This document shows positions 1 through 10,112 of a stretch of 64,000 bases of DNA, in pieces. Under the pieces are notes generated by a model. The model searched no databases. It was not told the origin of the DNA and worked only from the letters and a program-made list of their open reading frames with translations. Position 1 is the stretch's first letter; every line of letters begins with the position of its first letter. A program made the position numbers and the translations under genes. This stretch comes from Oscillospiraceae bacterium (GTDB taxonomy: Bacteria; Bacillota; Clostridia; Oscillospirales; Ruminococcaceae), in the NCBI GenBank assembly GCA_015067025.1, contig SVNC01000004.1:1-64000 (forward strand), in the 5' to 3' direction.

Positions 1-280
1 CGTTCTGTTTTCAGCCTAACCGCCCTGATAACCAAATCCGCTTTGTTATGCTGTATTCAGTTCGTTTTTGCTTGTCTCTTTTGAAGAGTGCTTGTCTATT
101 ATATCACGATATTTCGGGTTTGTCAACAGTTTTTTGACGAAATTTTTCACTAAAACATCACAATTTTTCTTTACTTTGATTGGGCATTTCGACAAGCACC
201 ACAAAATACAGACATTAAGACTCAATATATTGTACCGTTTTCAATTCATTGCATCAGCGCGGTAAATTCCTATCAGAAAT

Positions 281-308
281 AAAAAAGAACGGCTCTTGCA
301 CCGTTCCT
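281..308 (-). terminator. intrinsic terminator downstream of nrdR
   Basis: GAACGG...CCGTTC hairpin followed on the minus strand by TTTTTT. Confidence 0.7.
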
Positions 309-331
309 TAATCTTAATATTATATAGTCGT

Positions 332-781
332 TTACTTTTCTCCGTTAAGCTCAGAAATAATCTTTACAAAACTATCAACGTCATTGAAATCCTTATAAAC
401 GGATGCAAATCTGATATACGCCACCTTATCAATTTCTTTAAGGCGATGCAATACCATTTCGCCGATCTCATAGGACGTAGCCTCTCTGCGGAACTGATTC
501 TTCAGATCCTGCACGATATCTTCAACGATATTTTCAAGATCCGCCATCTGAACAGGACGTTTTGCTGTTGCGATAGTAAGGCTTTTTATAAGCTTTTCTC
601 TGTCGAAAGCCTCCAACACATTTCCCTTCTTCACAATCATGAGGGGAATATTTTCAACTATTTCATAAGTAGTAAATCTGCATTTGCACTCTAAACATTC
701 TCTTCTGCGTCTGATTTTATTCTCCGCAGGTCTGGAATCTATTACTTTGCTATCATCAAATCCACATTCAGGACACTTCAT
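332..781 (-). CDS. nrdR: transcriptional repressor NrdR
   Basis: 149 aa; MKCPECG...SRPAE..IRRRRECLECKCRFTTYE Zn-ribbon plus ATP-cone. Confidence 0.97.
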   Translation of the reverse strand: MKCPECGFDDSKVIDSRPAENKIRRRRECLECKCRFTTYEIVENIPLMIVKKGNVLEAFDREKLIKSLTIATAKRPVQMADLENIVEDIVQDLKNQFRREATSYEIGEMVLHRLKEIDKVAYIRFASVYKDFNDVDSFVKIISELNGEK

Positions 782-862
782 GATAATTTCTCTCCTTTTA
801 TTAACCCTTTATATTACTATTTTAACACATAAAAAAATCATTTTCAATACTTTAGATAAAAT

Positions 863-1660
863 TTATTGCTGTGTTCTGTAGCTTTCGACTATGCTCTGAA
901 GTGCCTTTACGCAGTCACTTAAGTCATCATAGCTTGTGTAATTTTCCCTGTAAAGCTCTACTATCATCGAATTGTCATAATGAAGCTCGTCAAGCCTTTT
1001 AAGCAGTTTAATAAAATCAAACTCGCCCTTGCCTATCGGCAGACAATCACATTTTTCGTTGCAGTCACTGATATGAATGTGTTCTACCTTGTCGCCAACC
1101 GCATCAAGATACTCGAAAACGTCAACGCCGCTTCGTCTCGCCTGCTTTGTATCAAGGACAAATCTTACCTCATCCTGAAGCTGTTCCGACATTCTTTTAA
1201 TAAAGTCAAGATCCTTACTCTTGCAATAGCAGATGTTTTCCTGAAGTGCAGTAATACCAAACTCCTGTGCCGTGCGGTAGAGCCTTAAATATCTTTCCAT
1301 ATATCTGTCATCGGGAACATTGGAGCTGAGTATCGCACCATGCAGCACAAAGTATTTTGCCCCAAGTTCCGCTAACTTTTCAAAATATCGTTTATATATA
1401 TCTATAAGGTAATCTGTTCTTCTCGGATAATTTCCGAAGAGGAAAAGCGATTCCATAGGCGAAGAAAAGGGGTGAAAAGATCTTACATTAATACCGTAGT
1501 CGCTTATCGTTTTCTTCATATCTGCGTATATTTCGCCTTCAAGCTCATCTACAGAGTTTATAAAAATTTCAACGTTTTTTACGCCTCTTACAGCAAGCTC
1601 ATACAGTGCCTTTTCCGTTTCAAGAGGATAAAGGCAGGCGGTTGAAGCACCTACATCCAT
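863..1660 (-). CDS. sugar phosphate isomerase/epimerase family (AP endonuclease 2-like TIM barrel)
   Basis: motifs LQENICYCKS, FVLDTKQARRSG, HIHISDCN, GKGEFDF. Confidence 0.8.
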   Translation of the reverse strand: MDVGASTACLYPLETEKALYELAVRGVKNVEIFINSVDELEGEIYADMKKTISDYGINVRSFHPFSSPMESLFLFGNYPRRTDYLIDIYKRYFEKLAELGAKYFVLHGAILSSNVPDDRYMERYLRLYRTAQEFGITALQENICYCKSKDLDFIKRMSEQLQDEVRFVLDTKQARRSGVDVFEYLDAVGDKVEHIHISDCNEKCDCLPIGKGEFDFIKLLKRLDELHYDNSMIVELYRENYTSYDDLSDCVKALQSIVESYRTQQ

Positions 1661-1682
1661 TTTCTTCTTCCTTTCTTATTTT

Positions 1683-4379
1683 TTATGATAGCTTATCATA
1701 TATGGCACCTGTTATACAAAGCACCATCGGTACAAGATAAATCACAATCAGCACTACCGACAAGAGAGCGTAGACACCTATACGACAAAGCTTTTCCGTT
1801 TTTGCAATCAGTTTCTCTGATCTTTTTCCGAAAACAAGCCAAAGTGCAAGAAGAACTGCACCGAAAACGCTTATAAGCAGTCCCGCCTTAAAGCCCTGAG
1901 GCGAGAATGTAAAGGTTATATCGTTTTCTCCCTCGCTGAGTCTTATTGCCATAAAGCCACCGAGAGTACGGCTTATCTCAACCTCTTCTCCGTTTACAAA
2001 AGCACTGAAGCCCTTGTCGAAGGGAACGGAAAGGAATAGATACTGTCCATCCTTCCGGGCCTTGTAGCTGCCTGAAATTGTTGTTCCGTCTACCTTAAGA
2101 TTTGCAGACTTTTCAGGCTTAATGATTTTACTCAGCTTTTCATGAGAAAGCCCGTAAACGCCGAAGCTTGAACAGTAGCTTCGTTTATTAAGCGAAACCT
2201 CTATAGTTACGTATTCATTTTCGTAAGTGCCTAAATCAAGCAATCCGTTGATATCCTGACCGGGATATGAGGTGTTCACCTTTACTCCGTTTGCATAGAC
2301 TGCGAAGGAGTCATAAATATGCTCTCTTACATTGGTCGACACAAGGTCAAAGCAATCAAAGTAAAGGGTCTCTTTATCCTCTACATATATTTTATAGGTG
2401 AGAGCGGCGTTTTTGGACGCCATAACAGGCACAAAGTGATATTTATCATCTTCCTTGTAGAAGCTGATGTTTCTCTGACCTGTGGGCTGATATTCCGTAA
2501 ATATATCCTCCTCCGCACCGAACAGTTTTTCAGCCACAAATCGCTGAATATCTATTCTTTCTGCTAAAGGAAGCTCTGCCGCTTGCGACAGATCGTTATC
2601 GCTTATTATGCCAAGAGGCATAAAATATTCGCTTTCAAATATAGAATAGGATTTATCTCTGTAATAAACAGGTTCTCTTGCTGTAAAACGTTCTATCGTA
2701 TATCCAACCGACATCATAGCATCTGTAAGAAGTGTACCGCCGTTACCCGTTACCTCCATCCAGTAGGATGAATAACCCAGCCTTTTCATTGCAAACATAT
2801 AATCCTCTGAGGTGAGGGAGGTATAATGAGCAAAGGAATTGTATCCAAGTCCGCCGATAAGATTAGCGTCAAAATATTTGTATTGTCCCTGGGCCAGCTT
2901 TATTCTCCAGAATTTTTCGTCATCCCGAATTTTATCCTCCAACACTATCGCATTATCAAACTTTGTAGGAGTATATGCGGCGGCTGAAATATAAACGTTC
3001 GCATTAAAGAAACATTCAAAAGCAGTCACCAAAGAAAGCATAACGCAAAGCACGGGGAATTTAAGCTTTTTAAACACTCCGAAGCCCATTGCAAGCGTAT
3101 ATATCATCGCAAAGCCACAGGTTATGATAAGAAGCATCAAAAACGAAGTTTCGTTGCCCCAGAGAGTCGTGCTGTAATTATCAAGACTTTCTCTGAAATT
3201 ATAGTAATACCATACCGAAAAGCCACCAAAAGCAGCTATCAAAACAAACATCGGGATAGCGTATCTTTTCTTTGTTACCGTACCATAATCCGCCACCGAC
3301 AGATTTTTAAGCTTTACAGACGCATAGCAAAGCAGCATCATAGTAACCATATAGCCGTATCGGATAGGGAACGCCATATAATCGCCTGTATGCCACATTT
3401 TATTGATGGGTTCAAACATGATCGGCATCAGCATAAGAATTGACATTACAGCGTAAAATCTACTCTGCGAAGTTATCTCTCTTGCGAAGAAAATAACGTA
3501 CATTGCAACACAAATCGCCGAGCAGAAAAGAAAAGGCAGGCAGGTATAGATATTTGTGAAAATACCGGACTGCACAAGTCCTTTTATTATATTATTTCCT
3601 CTTGCTGAGGAAAGATATTGTGCAAAGGAAGGAAGCCATATCACAGCAGTAAGAAGTGCCGCAATAACACAGCCGATGATAAATTTCGGTGCTATGCCGT
3701 CAACGTTCTTCTTCCTGTTCAAAAAGATATACAGTCCGAAGAAAATGATAGTGAACAACACCACCATATAGCTGAGATAATAATTCAACACCAGCATTCC
3801 CGAAAGACAGAATATAAGTCCTCCGATTTTCTTATTCTTTATAAGACTGTCAAAAGCAATAAGAAGAAGGGGAAAGAAATACATTACGTCAAGCCATACC
3901 GTGTTCTGATAAAATAACATAGCATATCCGCTGAAGGCATAGACTACGCTGAACAAAGCTCCCCAGAAAAGATGAAGCTTTTTATGGCAACGACGAAAAT
4001 AAATATTTGCAGTTATAGCACAGACCATCATCTTTAAAAGGGTAAGAACGTTCATAAAGTTCATCATATCCGCTTTATCAACAAACATTACCAGAAAGCT
4101 GAAGGGACTGGAAATAAAAAACAGAAATACTCCGTAGAAATTCATTCCTGCAGAGTTTTGCATATTTAAGAAGAAATTACCCTCTCCCTCTAAAATATCC
4201 TTGAAATTAAGAAGTAAGGGCAGTACCTGCTGATGCATATCGCACCAGGCAAGAGTTTTTCCGCCAAAGGGATACATACCACCCAGTGCATAGACTGTAA
4301 GCAGTATTGCCGCCACAACAAGAGGCGGAAAAATGAAAGTCATAAGACTAAGTGGATTTTTAAAATAACTTTTTTTCAT
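1683..4379 (-). CDS. YfhO-family multi-pass membrane protein
   Basis: 898 aa, many TM segments, YfhO-like pattern (AWCDMHQQVLPLL, YAFSGYAMLFYQNTVWLDVMYFFPLLLIAFDSLI). Confidence 0.85.
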   Translation of the reverse strand: MKKSYFKNPLSLMTFIFPPLVVAAILLTVYALGGMYPFGGKTLAWCDMHQQVLPLLLNFKDILEGEGNFFLNMQNSAGMNFYGVFLFFISSPFSFLVMFVDKADMMNFMNVLTLLKMMVCAITANIYFRRCHKKLHLFWGALFSVVYAFSGYAMLFYQNTVWLDVMYFFPLLLIAFDSLIKNKKIGGLIFCLSGMLVLNYYLSYMVVLFTIIFFGLYIFLNRKKNVDGIAPKFIIGCVIAALLTAVIWLPSFAQYLSSARGNNIIKGLVQSGIFTNIYTCLPFLFCSAICVAMYVIFFAREITSQSRFYAVMSILMLMPIMFEPINKMWHTGDYMAFPIRYGYMVTMMLLCYASVKLKNLSVADYGTVTKKRYAIPMFVLIAAFGGFSVWYYYNFRESLDNYSTTLWGNETSFLMLLIITCGFAMIYTLAMGFGVFKKLKFPVLCVMLSLVTAFECFFNANVYISAAAYTPTKFDNAIVLEDKIRDDEKFWRIKLAQGQYKYFDANLIGGLGYNSFAHYTSLTSEDYMFAMKRLGYSSYWMEVTGNGGTLLTDAMMSVGYTIERFTAREPVYYRDKSYSIFESEYFMPLGIISDNDLSQAAELPLAERIDIQRFVAEKLFGAEEDIFTEYQPTGQRNISFYKEDDKYHFVPVMASKNAALTYKIYVEDKETLYFDCFDLVSTNVREHIYDSFAVYANGVKVNTSYPGQDINGLLDLGTYENEYVTIEVSLNKRSYCSSFGVYGLSHEKLSKIIKPEKSANLKVDGTTISGSYKARKDGQYLFLSVPFDKGFSAFVNGEEVEISRTLGGFMAIRLSEGENDITFTFSPQGFKAGLLISVFGAVLLALWLVFGKRSEKLIAKTEKLCRIGVYALLSVVLIVIYLVPMVLCITGAIYDKLS

Positions 4380-4452
4380 ATCGTCTATATCTTTTTGTAA
4401 TTTGCCGAAAATATACCTTTTACGTCTATAAAGCTATATAACCTTTAAGCAA

Positions 4453-4480
4453 GTAATTCCCGCCCATAAAGGCGGGAATT
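4453..4480 (-). terminator. hairpin downstream of secF
   Basis: ATTCCCGCC-cataaa-GGCGGGAAT stem; weak U tract. Confidence 0.5.
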
Positions 4481-4493
4481 GAGCTTTTATCTT

Positions 4494-5504
4494 TTACACC
4501 ATAAGCTTCTTGGCGTCTGTCTGGGTAGAAGCCATATCTTTCTTTGACTTCTTGCTGTCCTTGTTTGTCTTCTTGCCGGTATAGTTCTTGCCAAACTTTT
4601 CCTGCCAAAGCACCCACAGAGGACCTGCGATGCAGAGCGAAGAATAAGTACCGAAAATAAGACCTGCCGCCATAGGAATAGCGAACGTCATAATTGAAGT
4701 TACGCCACAGATAGCACATACCACACAGATTGCGATAACTGCAAAGGCTGTAGTAAGTGTTGTGTTGATAGCACGTGTGACAGACTGTGTGATACTTAAG
4801 TTTACAAGCTCACGAAGCTCCATTGATGTGCCGTAAAGATTACGGTTTTCACGCACACGGTCGTATACAACGATTGTATTGTTGATGGAGTTACCGAGGA
4901 TAGTCAGTATAACCGCCATAAAGTTTGCGTCAATGGGGAAGCCGCAGAATACGAATACTGCATAAACCATAACGATATCGTGGATAAGTGCAACCAGCGA
5001 GAAGATACCTGCAGAAAGACCGCCGATCTTCTTGAAACGGAATGCAATATAGATAACCAGCAGAATGAATGAGAAGATTACCGCTACAGCACACTTTAAG
5101 AAAAACTCAAAGCCTGAAGTGGGATTTACGTCCTGGCTGTTTACCAGTTCCAATTTGTTATCCTTATAAGTTTCCTGAAGCTTGTCTGTAAGCTCCTTCT
5201 GAACATCTGCTGTAAGACCCTCTGACGAAGAGAAGGATACCTGAACGGTTTCCATAGAGCCGTTTACTGCAGAACCTGTGATTACGTTTACCGCACCAAA
5301 ACCCTGACCTTCAACGGTGGACTTGATCGCATTCGTGTCAACTGTGCCTTCGTAGCTATAGGTCAGCATTGTACCGCCCTTGAACTCGATGGACATATCA
5401 ACACCAAGCACTATCGTGCCGACAATTGTTGCGATAAATGCAATAATAGGAATTATAAAAAGTATCTTTCTTTTGCCGATAAAATCAATAGTTTTCTTTT
5501 CCAT
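4494..5504 (-). CDS. secF: protein translocase subunit SecF
   Basis: IDFIGKRKILFIIP, IEFKGGTM, RVRENR; overlaps the secD stop. Confidence 0.96.
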   Translation of the reverse strand: MEKKTIDFIGKRKILFIIPIIAFIATIVGTIVLGVDMSIEFKGGTMLTYSYEGTVDTNAIKSTVEGQGFGAVNVITGSAVNGSMETVQVSFSSSEGLTADVQKELTDKLQETYKDNKLELVNSQDVNPTSGFEFFLKCAVAVIFSFILLVIYIAFRFKKIGGLSAGIFSLVALIHDIVMVYAVFVFCGFPIDANFMAVILTILGNSINNTIVVYDRVRENRNLYGTSMELRELVNLSITQSVTRAINTTLTTAFAVIAICVVCAICGVTSIMTFAIPMAAGLIFGTYSSLCIAGPLWVLWQEKFGKNYTGKKTNKDSKKSKKDMASTQTDAKKLMV

Positions 5505-6967
5505 TATACAGCACCGCCTTCCTTTGCAGCCTTTTCAGCCGCAATCTTCTTAGCGGATTTAGCACCGTATAACGCAGGCTTTCTGAACACCTTGAAGTTT
5601 GCAAGAGATGACGTCATCAGTCTTGCCGCAAAAATACCGAATAAGAAGTTTAAGATAACACCGACCATAAGCGTGTAGCCGAAGGAGTAGATTGTACCCT
5701 CTGTAGAAGCACCGAACATAAAGAATACGGGCTTTAAGATCATAGCCGCAAGACTGTCGGGAGTACCGAAAGCACCCATAAGGATAATAGCTACGATGAT
5801 CATTGTGATATTACCGTCAAATACTGCGGTAAATGCACGCTTATAACCTGTAGCGATAGCACTGTTGATAGTTTTGCCTGAGTTGATCTCTTCCTTGATT
5901 CTTTCGCCTACGATTACGTTAGCGTCAACGCCCATACCTACTGCAAGGATGATACCTGCAATACCGGGGATTGTAAGTGTAAGACTGCTTGCAAAGGGGA
6001 AGAAACCGGAGATTGCACAGAATGTACCTGCAACCTGTCCGATAAGACCAATTACTGCTACAACACCGGGTAAACGGTAGAGCACTATCATAAATATTGC
6101 AATGAACGCAAACGCAACGATACCTGCTAAAGCCATAGCGTCTCTTGCACCTGTACCGAGTGTGGGAGAAATTGTGCTGAAGGAAGCTGTTTCAAGCTTG
6201 AAGGGTAACGCACCGCCGTTTATCTTGTTTGCAAGCTCCTGTACCTCTTCTGCTGTAAAGTTACCGCTGATAACCGCTTCACCGTCAGAGATCTTTTCGT
6301 TTACAACTGCAACGGAAATTGCCTCTCCATCCATATATGTGGAGATGTAGCCTCTGTTTTTTGCAAGCTTTTCGGTAGCTTCGGCAAACTTTTCCTTACC
6401 GCTGTCCTTAAGCTTTAAGGCCACCATATATTCGTACTCTGTACTGCTGCCGCTCTTCTGAGCGTACTGTGCAGTAGCACTTTCTACGTCAGAACCTGAG
6501 ATGATAAGGGGAAGATCTTCATAAGAGCCGCCCTCTTCCCAGCTACCGTCCTGACCTTCTCTGAAGGTGAGAAGTGCAGTTTCGCCAAGTTCCTTTACAG
6601 CCTCTTCGGGATCGAAGTCCTCGTCCTCAGCCTGCCAGGGGAAACGTACGATGATCTTATCGTTGCCGTAATCGATATAAAGTTCATAGTCTGTGATGTT
6701 GTTTGCAACAAGTCTTGTTTCTACGATAGACTTTGCCGCATCAAGTTCTGTGTCTGTAGCATCATAATCTTCGGGAGAAGTAAAGGATACGTCAACACCG
6801 CCTCTGATATCAATACCCCAGCGAATATCACCGACACCTCTTATGATAGGATAGGTAAAGTCGCCATACTGGGTATGTATGCCGAAAAATACTACGCCTG
6901 TAAATGCTAATATGAGTAGAAGAACTACGAAGAATACAGGCTTTGATACTCGTTTCAATTGTTTCAC
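5504..6967 (-). CDS. secD: protein translocase subunit SecD
   Basis: GIDIRGGVDVSF, LGTGARDAMALAGIVA, GMGVDANVIVGERIKEE. Confidence 0.96.
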   Translation of the reverse strand: MKQLKRVSKPVFFVVLLLILAFTGVVFFGIHTQYGDFTYPIIRGVGDIRWGIDIRGGVDVSFTSPEDYDATDTELDAAKSIVETRLVANNITDYELYIDYGNDKIIVRFPWQAEDEDFDPEEAVKELGETALLTFREGQDGSWEEGGSYEDLPLIISGSDVESATAQYAQKSGSSTEYEYMVALKLKDSGKEKFAEATEKLAKNRGYISTYMDGEAISVAVVNEKISDGEAVISGNFTAEEVQELANKINGGALPFKLETASFSTISPTLGTGARDAMALAGIVAFAFIAIFMIVLYRLPGVVAVIGLIGQVAGTFCAISGFFPFASSLTLTIPGIAGIILAVGMGVDANVIVGERIKEEINSGKTINSAIATGYKRAFTAVFDGNITMIIVAIILMGAFGTPDSLAAMILKPVFFMFGASTEGTIYSFGYTLMVGVILNFLFGIFAARLMTSSLANFKVFRKPALYGAKSAKKIAAEKAAKEGGAV

Positions 6968-7107
6968 TCCGTTCCTGCACCGCAGTGCATAGGTTTTTAT
7001 TTTTATACATTATTGTATTATACTATAAACGCTTCCATTAGTCAAGATTTTTTCTGATTTTTCATAATTTATTCACAAATTTGGGTAGCATAACTTAGCA
7101 ATATCAC

Positions 7108-7938
7108 TTAATATTCTCTCGCCGTCTTTCTGTAAGCCGTAGGACTCATTCCGAAAAAGCTGTGAAAATACTTACTGAAATAGAGTATATCCTCGTATCC
7201 CACTTCTGCAGCTATCTCTCCTATCGGCATAAGAGTTGACTTTAAAAGTCGTGCCGCCTCGTCCATCCTTACCGCTGTATGATATTGCTGCATGGATCTT
7301 CCGATCTCCTTTTTAAAGCACGCCGCCATATATTTATAGCTTAAATAAAATTCCTTTTCAAGTGTCTGTACGGAAAATTTCTGTTTATAGTTAGCGTCAA
7401 GATATCTGCATATTCTGACAGGCAGAGTAAAAGACGACTTAGATCTGTCAAAGGCGATAGCCGATAGTAACTCTGACAGCTTTAAATTTATATTCCATTC
7501 CTTCGTTTTGTCGTTGCTGTGGGTATAAGAGATAAAATCTGATATAAGCCACTCTGTATTACTCCCTGAAAGCCCACTGAGATATTTAGGCAATCTCATA
7601 AAATATCTGTTATAATCGTTATTATCACAAACGACGTATTCTTTACAACCGCTCACCGTACCGTTATCGGTGTAGAAATGTATATAATACCAGCGTGTGC
7701 CTTTAGCTATCTCATATTTTCCAAAGTGGTGAACACCACTTTTAAGCACAAGCAATTCTCCTTCGCCCACCGCATAATCGGTATCCTCTTCCGTTACGTA
7801 TATAGTACCCTCAAGTACGTATATAAGTATATTGAAATCTACCGTTCGGTCAGCGTGGAAGAAGGGTTCTGACGCCGCATAAAGATCACCGCCCGCAAAA
7901 ACCGGCAGGGATGTGTTTGTCAAAATAACCTCATTCAA
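7108..7938 (-). CDS. AraC-family transcriptional regulator (cupin + HTH)
   Basis: C-terminal AraC HTH (EIAAEVGYEDILYFSKYFHSFFGMSPTAYRKTA); TTG start at 7938 behind GGAGG is likely; the ORF track extends further upstream. Confidence 0.9.
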   Translation of the reverse strand: MNEVILTNTSLPVFAGGDLYAASEPFFHADRTVDFNILIYVLEGTIYVTEEDTDYAVGEGELLVLKSGVHHFGKYEIAKGTRWYYIHFYTDNGTVSGCKEYVVCDNNDYNRYFMRLPKYLSGLSGSNTEWLISDFISYTHSNDKTKEWNINLKLSELLSAIAFDRSKSSFTLPVRICRYLDANYKQKFSVQTLEKEFYLSYKYMAACFKKEIGRSMQQYHTAVRMDEAARLLKSTLMPIGEIAAEVGYEDILYFSKYFHSFFGMSPTAYRKTAREY

Positions 7939-7972
7939 GACGATCCTCCATATTTTAAAGCTTATTATCCAT

Positions 7973-8000
7973 TTTACAAGAGCTTTTAAAAGATTATAAT
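7973..8000 (+). promoter_or_regulatory. sigma-A promoter for the GH127 gene
   Basis: TTTACA - 16 bp - TATAAT in the divergent intergenic region. Confidence 0.55.
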
Positions 8001-8038
8001 ACATATAAAGAAACTTGTCAACTACAAAGGAGAAACAT

Positions 8039-9940
8039 ATGAAGATCCATACACAGATAAAAAATGATTGCTACAAGGCTGATGGCTTTATAGGCGAGTA
8101 TCAGAAGCTTGTAAGAGATGTGGTCATCCCCTATCAGTATTCTGTTCTCAACGACGAATTACCCGATATAGAAAAAAGTCACGTTATAGATAATTTCAGA
8201 AATGCAGCCGCAGCCATAAGAGGAGAAGATACAAAGGACGGATTTTACGGTATGGTCTTTCAGGACAGCGATGCAGGAAAATGGATAGAAGCGGCAGCCT
8301 ATTCCCTGCAGAATTATCCTGATGAAAATCTCGAAAAAACCGTTGATGATTTTGTTGATATAATTGCCGACGCTCAGGAAGAGGACGGATATTTAAATAC
8401 TTATTTCACTATAAAGGACAAGGAGAAACGCTGGACAAACCTGCTTGAAGCTCACGAACTTTACTCCGCAGGTCATCTTATCGAAGCCGCCTGTGCGTAT
8501 TACGAGGCAACGGGCAAAAGAAAATTCCTCGACGTTATGACAAAAAACGTAAAGCACATACATAATCGATTTGTCAAAGAAAATACCGAGGGCTTTCCCG
8601 GTCACCCTGAAATAGAGCTTGCTTTAATGAAGCTGTACCGCATAACAAAGGATGAGGACTGTCTTGAATTATGCAGAAAATTTATCGATACAAGAGGAGT
8701 GAATGCAGACTTTTACAAGCTGGAAAAGGAAAAGCGTAACTGGACCGTATGGGGCAACAATGCCGAAGACAACAACTATCAGCAAAGCGGTATGCCCGTG
8801 CGTAAGATGGATAAAGCTACAGGACACGCTGTTCGTGCCGTATATCTTTATACGGGTATGGCTGATATGGCAAGTGAAACGGATGACAAAGAGCTTTTTA
8901 CCGCTTGCGAAAGACTATGGCAGGATATCACCGAGAGAAAGATGTATATAACGGGAGCAATAGGCTCTACCGTACACGGCGAAGCCTTCAGCACAGATTT
9001 CGACCTCCCCTCCGATACCGCCTATGCAGAAACCTGTGCTTCTATAGGTCTTATGTTCTTTGCGTCAAGAATGCTCGAAAACGACGTGGACAGAAAATAC
9101 TCCGACGTTATGGAAAGAGCTTTTTATAACACGGTTTTAGCAGGTATGCAGCTTGACGGAAAAAGATTCTTCTACGTAAATCCGCTTGAAGTCGTTCCGG
9201 GTATTTCGGGCGTTATCGCCACTCACCGGCACGCAAGACCTCAGCGTCCGGGCTGGTACGGATGTGCCTGCTGTCCTCCGAACGTAGCAAGACTTATAAC
9301 TTCTTTTGGAAAGTATGCTTACGGAGAGAATAAAAATACCGCCTTCTGCCATCTCTATGCAAGCGGCAAAATCGAGCTTTCAAACGGTATAAAATTCACC
9401 TGTGAAACAAGATATCCTTACGGCTTTGCCGTTACCTATAAAATAGAAAAAGGCGGAAAAATGGCAATAAGAATACCTGCCTGGAGCGAAAACTATACGG
9501 TTATTCACAACAAAAGACTTATAAAGCCCAAAATGACAAAAGGCTACATCTATATAGACGTAGCGGATAATGACACTCTTATAATCATTCTTGACGACAG
9601 TATAAGAACAAATTACGCCAGCACAAAGGTGCACGATCTTACAGGCAAAGTGGCATTATCAAGAGGACCTCTTGTTTACTGCTTTGAGGGTGTTGATAAC
9701 GATAACGACGTATTATCCATCGCCCTTAAAAAGAACGGAAAGGCGTATGTTGCCCAAAACGACAACCTTCCCTGCGACAGTATCGCAATAAGCATTCCTG
9801 CGGTAAGAAAATCAGACTGTGATGGATTATACAGCTTTTCACCACTCGCTGAAAATGATTGCAACGCTGTGGCTGTCCCCTATTATATATGGGGTAACAG
9901 AGGAGAAAATCAGATGAGGGTGTGGATGGAAGAAGCGTAA
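8039..9940 (+). CDS. GH127-family beta-L-arabinofuranosidase
   Basis: GCACCPPNVARL Zn-Cys motif, (alpha/alpha)6 barrel family pattern; AAAGGAG RBS before ATG 8039. Confidence 0.92.
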   Translation: MKIHTQIKNDCYKADGFIGEYQKLVRDVVIPYQYSVLNDELPDIEKSHVIDNFRNAAAAIRGEDTKDGFYGMVFQDSDAGKWIEAAAYSLQNYPDENLEKTVDDFVDIIADAQEEDGYLNTYFTIKDKEKRWTNLLEAHELYSAGHLIEAACAYYEATGKRKFLDVMTKNVKHIHNRFVKENTEGFPGHPEIELALMKLYRITKDEDCLELCRKFIDTRGVNADFYKLEKEKRNWTVWGNNAEDNNYQQSGMPVRKMDKATGHAVRAVYLYTGMADMASETDDKELFTACERLWQDITERKMYITGAIGSTVHGEAFSTDFDLPSDTAYAETCASIGLMFFASRMLENDVDRKYSDVMERAFYNTVLAGMQLDGKRFFYVNPLEVVPGISGVIATHRHARPQRPGWYGCACCPPNVARLITSFGKYAYGENKNTAFCHLYASGKIELSNGIKFTCETRYPYGFAVTYKIEKGGKMAIRIPAWSENYTVIHNKRLIKPKMTKGYIYIDVADNDTLIIILDDSIRTNYASTKVHDLTGKVALSRGPLVYCFEGVDNDNDVLSIALKKNGKAYVAQNDNLPCDSIAISIPAVRKSDCDGLYSFSPLAENDCNAVAVPYYIWGNRGENQMRVWMEEA

Positions 9941-9968
9941 ATTTTCTGTAACAAATTTATGCAATGAA

Positions 9969-10106
9969 ACACCTGCTACGCAGATGTGAACTAAGCCCTG
10001 ACGGTCTTGTGAAATCGCTTTTGAAAATACAATTTCAAAAGTGGTTAAGGTATCTGCCTTCGGCAGATGAATTATAAAAAATTACGGGTGACCAATGGTC
10101 ACCCGT
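9969..10106. repeat. series of hairpins 3' of GH127, ending in a bidirectional terminator
   Basis: hairpins 9969-9987, 10018-10041 (CTTTTGAAA/TTTCAAAAG), 10052-10068 (ATCTGCC-TTC-GGCAGAT), 10084-10106 (ACGGGTGACC-AAT-GGTCACCCGT). Confidence 0.75.
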
Positions 10107-10112
10107 TACGTT

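Noticed and set aside
296-694. 132-aa plus-strand ORF
   Set aside because: Entirely antisense to nrdR, which is certain; no independent support.
4426-4719. 97-aa minus-strand ORF overlapping the secF end
   Set aside because: Out-of-frame overlap with clear SecF; composition not protein-like.
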